A stretch of DNA of 23,635 bases from Ganoderma boninense (lineage: Eukaryota > Basidiomycota > Agaricomycetes > Polyporales > Polyporaceae): the NCBI GenBank assembly GCA_002900995.3, contig CM035314.1, forward strand, positions 3,078,454 through 3,102,088. The letters are read 5' to 3'. The translations under genes were made by a program, and so were the position numbers. This document shows, one piece after another, positions 19,543 to 23,635 of this stretch. A model generated the notes under the pieces. The model had not been told where the DNA came from and ran no database searches. It was given only the letters and a program-made list of their open reading frames with translations. Within the stretch, counting starts at the first letter, position 1; each line of letters starts with the position of its first letter.

Positions 19543-20533
19543 ATGTCTTCGAGCTCGACAAATTCAACCCGCCCCATCGTCTTCATGGACGTCAACATCG
19601 GAGAGACCCCGGCAGGCCGTCTGAAGATGGAGCTGTTCAGCGACATCGTACCGAAGTGAGCGCATACATCCAACTATAATAATGCCTTCCCATGAAATAA
19701 CGCATATATGCGCCTTTTAGGACTGCGGAGAACTTCAGACAGCTGTGCACGGGAGAGTACAGGGTGAACTCGAGACCGCAGGGGTACAAAGGGGCGACAT
19801 TCCACCGGTGCGTTACAATATTCGTCTCGCAAGACGGCTTTGCCCATGCTTGCTGATGCAGAACGGTCCTCTAGAGTGTAAGTACCTCTGCAGTGATCAG
19901 ACAACTTTCGGGATCATCCTGACCTACGAGCAGAGTTCCAAACTTCATGTGCCAAGGTATGTTTTTGTCCGCTCTCATGATATCGTCGTAGAGGACGTTG
20001 ACGCGAAGTTCGCAGGCGGCGACTTCCTCAAGGGCGATGGAACGGGCTCATTCTCGATATACGGCGACAAGTTTCCCGTACGTCTCCGCTTCCCACCGCT
20101 CCTCCACCGCATGAGTGCAACTGACCCTCCGTCCGTTCCGTGCAGGACGAGAACTTCAAGGAGAAACACACAGAGCCCGGCCTGCTATCCATGGTGCGGC
20201 CCACTTCATTCTCCCTCTCCTCCAATATTTGGTCGTACTCGTACTCATGACAAACCATCGTTTCGATCGCACAGGCGAACTCCGGGCCGAACACGAACGG
20301 GTGCCAGTTCTTCATCACGACGGCCAAGTGCGACTTCCTCGATGGGAAGCACGTCGTGTTCGGCCGCGTCATCGACGGCATGCTCACGCTCCGCAAGATC
20401 GAGAACGTCGCGACCGGCGCGAACAATCGGCCCAAGCTCGCCGTGAAGATCGTCGGTACGTTGCGTGCGCTCGTCTGGCAGGCGTTCGTGTAGTGTCTGA
20501 TTGATTCGATTTTCAGAATGCGGTGAGATGTAA
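19543..20533 (+). CDS. cypH: Cyclophilin H-type peptidyl-prolyl isomerase (U4/U6 snRNP), 7 exons, 176 aa
   Basis: Exons are 19543-19655, 19721-19807, 19934-19956, 20016-20077, 20146-20193, 20275-20455 and 20517-20533. The phases are consistent and give 531 coding bases. Landmarks in order: [108 protein letters not shown] and the CypH-specific end VECGEM. The catalytic cyclophilin residues (Arg of FHR, Phe-Met-x-Gln of FMCQG, the [11 protein letters not shown] loop, His of GKHV) are all present. CypH accelerates proline isomerisation and sits in the U4/U6.U5 tri-snRNP bound to Prp4 and Prp3 homologs; this is established for the family. The intron before exon 3 is 126 bp, twice the others. The splice leaves RVPNF instead of the usual RVIPNF, so one residue is absent or the boundary is non-standard. 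Confidence 0.92.
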
Positions 20534-20769
20534 TCGTTCAAATGTGTTGATATGTAGCGATAGCTTCGGTGATTCGATTCGGCAATGTGTGTGAGGCGTT
20601 CTCGGTGTCTCTTGTTTGCGCCTTGATGCTCCTCTTTCTCGCTGAGATATTCGCGTTCACTCTGTGTATCAAGGTATTGCCGAATGTCGGCCATCGTGCA
20701 GAGAGGTGTCCTCCGGTAAGTAGACGACGGACAGCATGCCAACATCCTCTAACGTAAGTGACTGCTTAT
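20534..20769. other. 3' region of CypH
   Basis: AT-richer, T-rich sequence following the CypH stop codon, consistent with a 3' UTR and terminator region. No gene is visible. Confidence 0.4.
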
Positions 20770-22139
20770 GCTCCATCCTGACCAGATCATGATGGCCGGC
20801 AACTTGAACTCATATCTAGGGTATTGCTCTACCTGCTTACGGTATGCCGGTGACATTCGTGAGTCGCACCGCGCCGCAAAAGCCTTATCAAACCTCGCCT
20901 TTCATCGCGAAACTCATCCTAATCGAGCATCCTCAATGACCCATGCATTCAGATGGGCGTAGGTTCCGTCCTGTTCCTTACTCATGTTGCCCTTTCCCTG
21001 TCTGATCCCCGGACCGACTCATGGTCCAAGTAAGTGCTGTATCCATCAGTGCCCATCCAGCAGAGCCCAGATGGTCGTCGCGCTTCGTCAACGGCGCCGT
21101 TACCACCTTCCGTCTGGGCTCACCGCACGTATGGCCCCAGGGGCCCGCACCGGTGAGTGTACCTAACAAGCCGGGACCGTTGCCCTGGACGACCTGCTCA
21201 GTGTCCTCGCCGCATCCGTGCTCCGGCAAGGTCTGCGACGGTCCGCGGACCAGACAATGCCACGGATCCCTGTCCTGCTTCCGAACTTGCGATAAATGCA
21301 CATGGATGTCTACGACCTCCCGCACCACGTACCACGATTCCTCTCCTTCATAAGGCTCAGGCCAGGCATGGACGTGTTCATCCTAGAAGCCGTCCCAGAA
21401 AGCACGGGCGCATTCCTCTCCTTGCTTCCCCTTTCCCCAGGTACGAGTGGCCTCCAGCTCTCGTGTCTCGCTACCGCCGGGCGCATCGAGACTGCCTATA
21501 GCAGCATCTGCCGCTTCGAGAGACAAATGTCCCACCAGCACCAGCAGCCCTCTGCCTCTGTCCAGCGGTACCAGCCCGCGAGTCTGGATTGGGCGTTCAG
21601 CAATCAGCACCGAGGGCCCTCTTCGCGTGCAACGCGATGGCGTACCTCGAACGCACGCTGCGCGAGTTCCCTAACCTCTTCGAGGGGGCGCCCCTCGTGG
21701 TCCATGGCAGGCATGACTGCGTGCGCTACCTCGACGCGTGGGTGCGCCCTGTATGCCGCGTTTCCGATGTACGCCACCTCGAGCGTGCAGGGCTCCGCTT
21801 GCCGTTGGTCGTGGTCGCTGCCTTCGGATGCAGACAAGTGCTACGGTCAGCGATAGCGACTTGGCAACCTCTTGCGGCTAGGCGTTCGAAGACGGGCATG
21901 TGCATGAGCATGAACAGGGAGAGGCGGCAGAGGCGGGCAATGTGCATATGGACCCCGGCGGCGCTGGGCTCGTGGAGAGAGCTTGACATGACATTGTGCT
22001 TCCCAATCCGCGGTCGCTCAGCTTCGGGTCCGTGGACTGCTGTCCTGGCCTCATCGAAGCTCTGGCGGTGGCCATCCGGCGGCGTGTCGTAAACGGCTTT
22101 CCGAGGCTCGAGAAGCTGGAGCTGCAAGAAGACGAGTGA
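20770..22139 (+). pseudogene. possible degenerate F-box/LRR-like gene
   Basis: GC rises to coding-like levels, and protein-like pieces occur in several plus-strand frames without one continuous gene. They are LGYCSTCLRYAGDI with LSNLAFHRETHPNR (about 20815-20925), LPHHVPRFLSFIRLRPGMDV with GAFLSLLPLSPG (about 21317-21440), and AYLERTLREFPNLF (about 21639-21680). The last is a plausible C-terminus, GLIEALAVAIRRRVV then NGFPRLEKLELQEDE, ending in a TGA at about 22137-22139. The leucine-rich style resembles tails of basidiomycete F-box-like proteins, but no F-box motif is visible. It may be a pseudogene, or a gene with introns I cannot place. The identification is weak. Confidence 0.3.
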
Positions 22140-22576
22140 TGAGAATGGAGTACAGCGGACGATGATCGACGACGACGTACTTACAGGAGGATGCTTGCGC
22201 GACTGGCCTATGGCTAAGAAGTCGAGGAGCCGTTCGCCGCTCAGGGCCTCACCTGGCATGGTTCGTCCGACGATTCGGAGAGCATGACCCATTCTAGTAC
22301 TAAGACGGACGGACGATGAATCGTAACAGCGAGAACACAACGACAGACTCGACGGATCGCACGAAGTCTCGACGGCTCCGAGCTTGCACACCATATGATC
22401 GAGGGTAAACACACTGGTATATGATTCAATTATTGTTATCCGCATGCCAAGTAAACTAAAACAAACCATAAGCGAATGACGATAGCATGAGCCGGACCTC
22501 GCTAGCTACAATTAACCCCAAATAGACCTCCCAACCGTACCCAACCCGCTGACAGAGACAAAGAGCGCGAGACGCT
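22140..22576. other. intergenic region
   Basis: No supported gene. The right part is AT-rich (around 22400-22520) and is probably the 3' UTR of the minus-strand GPI-protein gene. The two transcription units converge here. Confidence 0.5.
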
Positions 22577-23396
22577 CTAGAGGAGGGCAGCCACCGCGAC
22601 ACCCGCGGCGCCGAGAACGGACGCCACGGAGACACCGACGAGGCCCGCGCCGTTTTTGCTGAGCGGGTTCGAGCTCGAACCAGCGGTCGTAGCGGGCGCG
22701 ACGGTGTTGACCGTGCCAGCGGGGACGGTGCCGGCAGCAGCAGTCGTGCCAGCAGCAGCAGTCGTGCCAGCAGCGGCAGTCGTGCCGACGGCGGCGCTGG
22801 AACCAATGACGGTGGGCTGAACGCCAGACGAGCCGGTGGCGGTTGCGCCGCCGTTCGGGAGGGTGAGGGTGAGGGGGGTGACGGCCACGCCACCCTGGTC
22901 GCAGGCCTGCTCGTACTCTGATGACGGATGAGGCTTGAGGTCGAGAGCATGCGGGAGTGGAGGCGGAACACTCACGAGTCAGGCTGCTCTGGCCCTCGGA
23001 GAGGAGGGAGGCGTCGGGCGTGAGGCTGAGCGCGCACTCGAGGCAGTTGTAGAGGCCCTTGTTCACGGTGTCGGAGCACAGGCACGTCAGGTCCGTGCAC
23101 GTCTAGACGCGGGACAAGGAACAGGATGAGTCCGTTGTGTTTTGAGGAGAAAGGAAGGATGCGCTCACGTTAAGGGAGTTGATCACGCCGGTGCACTGGC
23201 TCTGGCATTGCGCAGGGACCTGGGAAGGGTCCAGGGTACTTTGCCTCTTGAGAAGGGCGGCGATGTGGCCAGCGTTGGCGAAGGGGGTGGCAACCGCTGC
23301 AACTCGAACGTCAACAGCGATCGCTTTCCGGCAGAGTCATTCAAACGCACCTTGGCCGGCGAGAACAGCAATGGACAGAACAGCGAGGGCGTACAT
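22577..23396 (-). CDS. Secreted GPI-anchored cysteine-rich protein, CFEM-like, 4 exons, 213 aa
   Basis: Exons are 23396-23351, 23296-23169, 23102-22976 and 22917-22577, with consistent phases. The product begins with a signal peptide (MYALAVLSIAVLAGQGAVA) and has a possible Kex2-type KR site soon after (LLKRQ). Eight cysteines follow, in PAQCQSQC, TCTDLTCLC, NCLEC and EQAC, with spacing C-x3-C-x9-C-x4-C-x-C-x10-C-x2-C-x24-C. The first six fit the fungal CFEM pattern, including the CxC and the TD before it. The last two spacings (2 and 24) do not. A Thr/Ala/Gly-rich stalk with three TTAAAG repeats follows. The protein ends in a small-residue site (GSSSNP) and the hydrophobic tail GVSVASVLGAAGVAVAALL, a typical GPI-attachment signal. 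Location is therefore cell surface or wall. CFEM proteins can bind heme or act at host and wall interfaces, but no such role can be claimed here. Confidence 0.82.
22743..22796 (-). repeat. 18-bp tandem repeat encoding TTAAAG units
   Basis: Three 18-bp units (22743-22760, 22761-22778 and the more diverged 22779-22796), on the plus strand GTCGTGCCAGCAGCAGCA-like, code for the Thr/Ala/Gly stalk of the GPI-anchored protein. Such in-frame repeats often vary in copy number between strains. Confidence 0.8.
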
Positions 23397-23491
23397 CGTC
23401 GAAGGGAGCGGATCGCAAAGAAGGGAAGGAAAGGAGGGAGGGCTGGAAGAGTAAGCAGACTCTGGGGTTTTCAAAATGCTGCTCAAACGCC

Positions 23492-23499
23492 TTATATAT
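23492..23499 (-). promoter_or_regulatory. TATA-like element of the GPI-protein gene
   Basis: On the minus strand an AATATATAAGG sequence lies about 96 bp before the ATG at 23396. Position and orientation fit a core promoter. No other gene is visible between here and the right edge. Confidence 0.45.
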
Positions 23500-23635
23500 T
23501 CTCGAGAGATATATTACCCGTCGTTCAGCGGGAATGAGGGAACTGAGACAAGCATCCGGTCAGGGCCTCGAGGTCTTGGCATCGGTCGACGATGGTCATG
23601 ACCATCTTGGCTGTGCCGATTCCTGGATTTGGAAA

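Noticed and set aside
19745..20446. 233-codon plus-strand open frame across CypH
   Set aside because: It reads through the CypH introns in a wrong frame. The spliced cyclophilin accounts for the sequence.
1..23635. Transposons, CRISPR arrays, tRNA and rRNA genes
   Set aside because: I saw no transposase or reverse-transcriptase motif, no long terminal repeats, no regularly spaced repeats and no tRNA-like fold by eye. tRNAs cannot be fully excluded without a covariance search.

Overview
This window reads as nuclear DNA of a basidiomycete fungus, most likely a mushroom-forming or polypore species. The reasons are GC-rich coding sequence, many short GT-AG introns of about 50-70 bp with CTAAC/CTGAC-like branch points, F-box genes dispersed and duplicated, a DUF6533 membrane protein, and single housekeeping genes split into many small exons. 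The species assignment is inference.

Layout from left to right. The end of a Ser/Pro-rich protein runs off the left edge (1-198, +). A large single-exon F-box/leucine-rich protein follows (1643-3127, +). Then come three clear F-box paralogs: one on the minus strand broken by a 4-bp insertion (3548-5462), one intact on the minus strand (10023-11831) and one intact on the plus strand (14057-15907). Between them lie a decayed intron-containing copy of a DUF2470 gene (about 6047-6545, +) and a many-exon DUF6533 membrane protein gene (8043-9900, +). After the third paralog sits a badly decayed minus-strand gene (about 15985-16760) of an unnamed fungal family.

The right half holds housekeeping genes. 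These are the intact DUF2470 gene (17184-18049, +), the U5 snRNP thioredoxin-like protein Dim1 (18598-19335, -) and the U4/U6 snRNP cyclophilin CypH/PPIH (19543-20533, +). Dim1 and CypH are head to head, 207 bp apart, and both families belong to the spliceosomal tri-snRNP. As read, Dim1 lacks one base just before its conserved last eight residues. A GC-rich region with weak F-box/LRR character follows (about 20770-22139), then a secreted, GPI-anchored protein with a CFEM-like cysteine pattern (22577-23396, -).

The left two thirds look like a birth-and-death zone in which F-box and other families duplicate and decay. The right third carries conserved RNA-processing genes. I saw no transposase, reverse transcriptase, tRNA, rRNA or CRISPR array. 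No clearly new multi-gene system is visible. The most interesting points are the shared Dim1/CypH promoter, the one-base Dim1 anomaly, and the two duplicated genes whose inactivating changes can be located.
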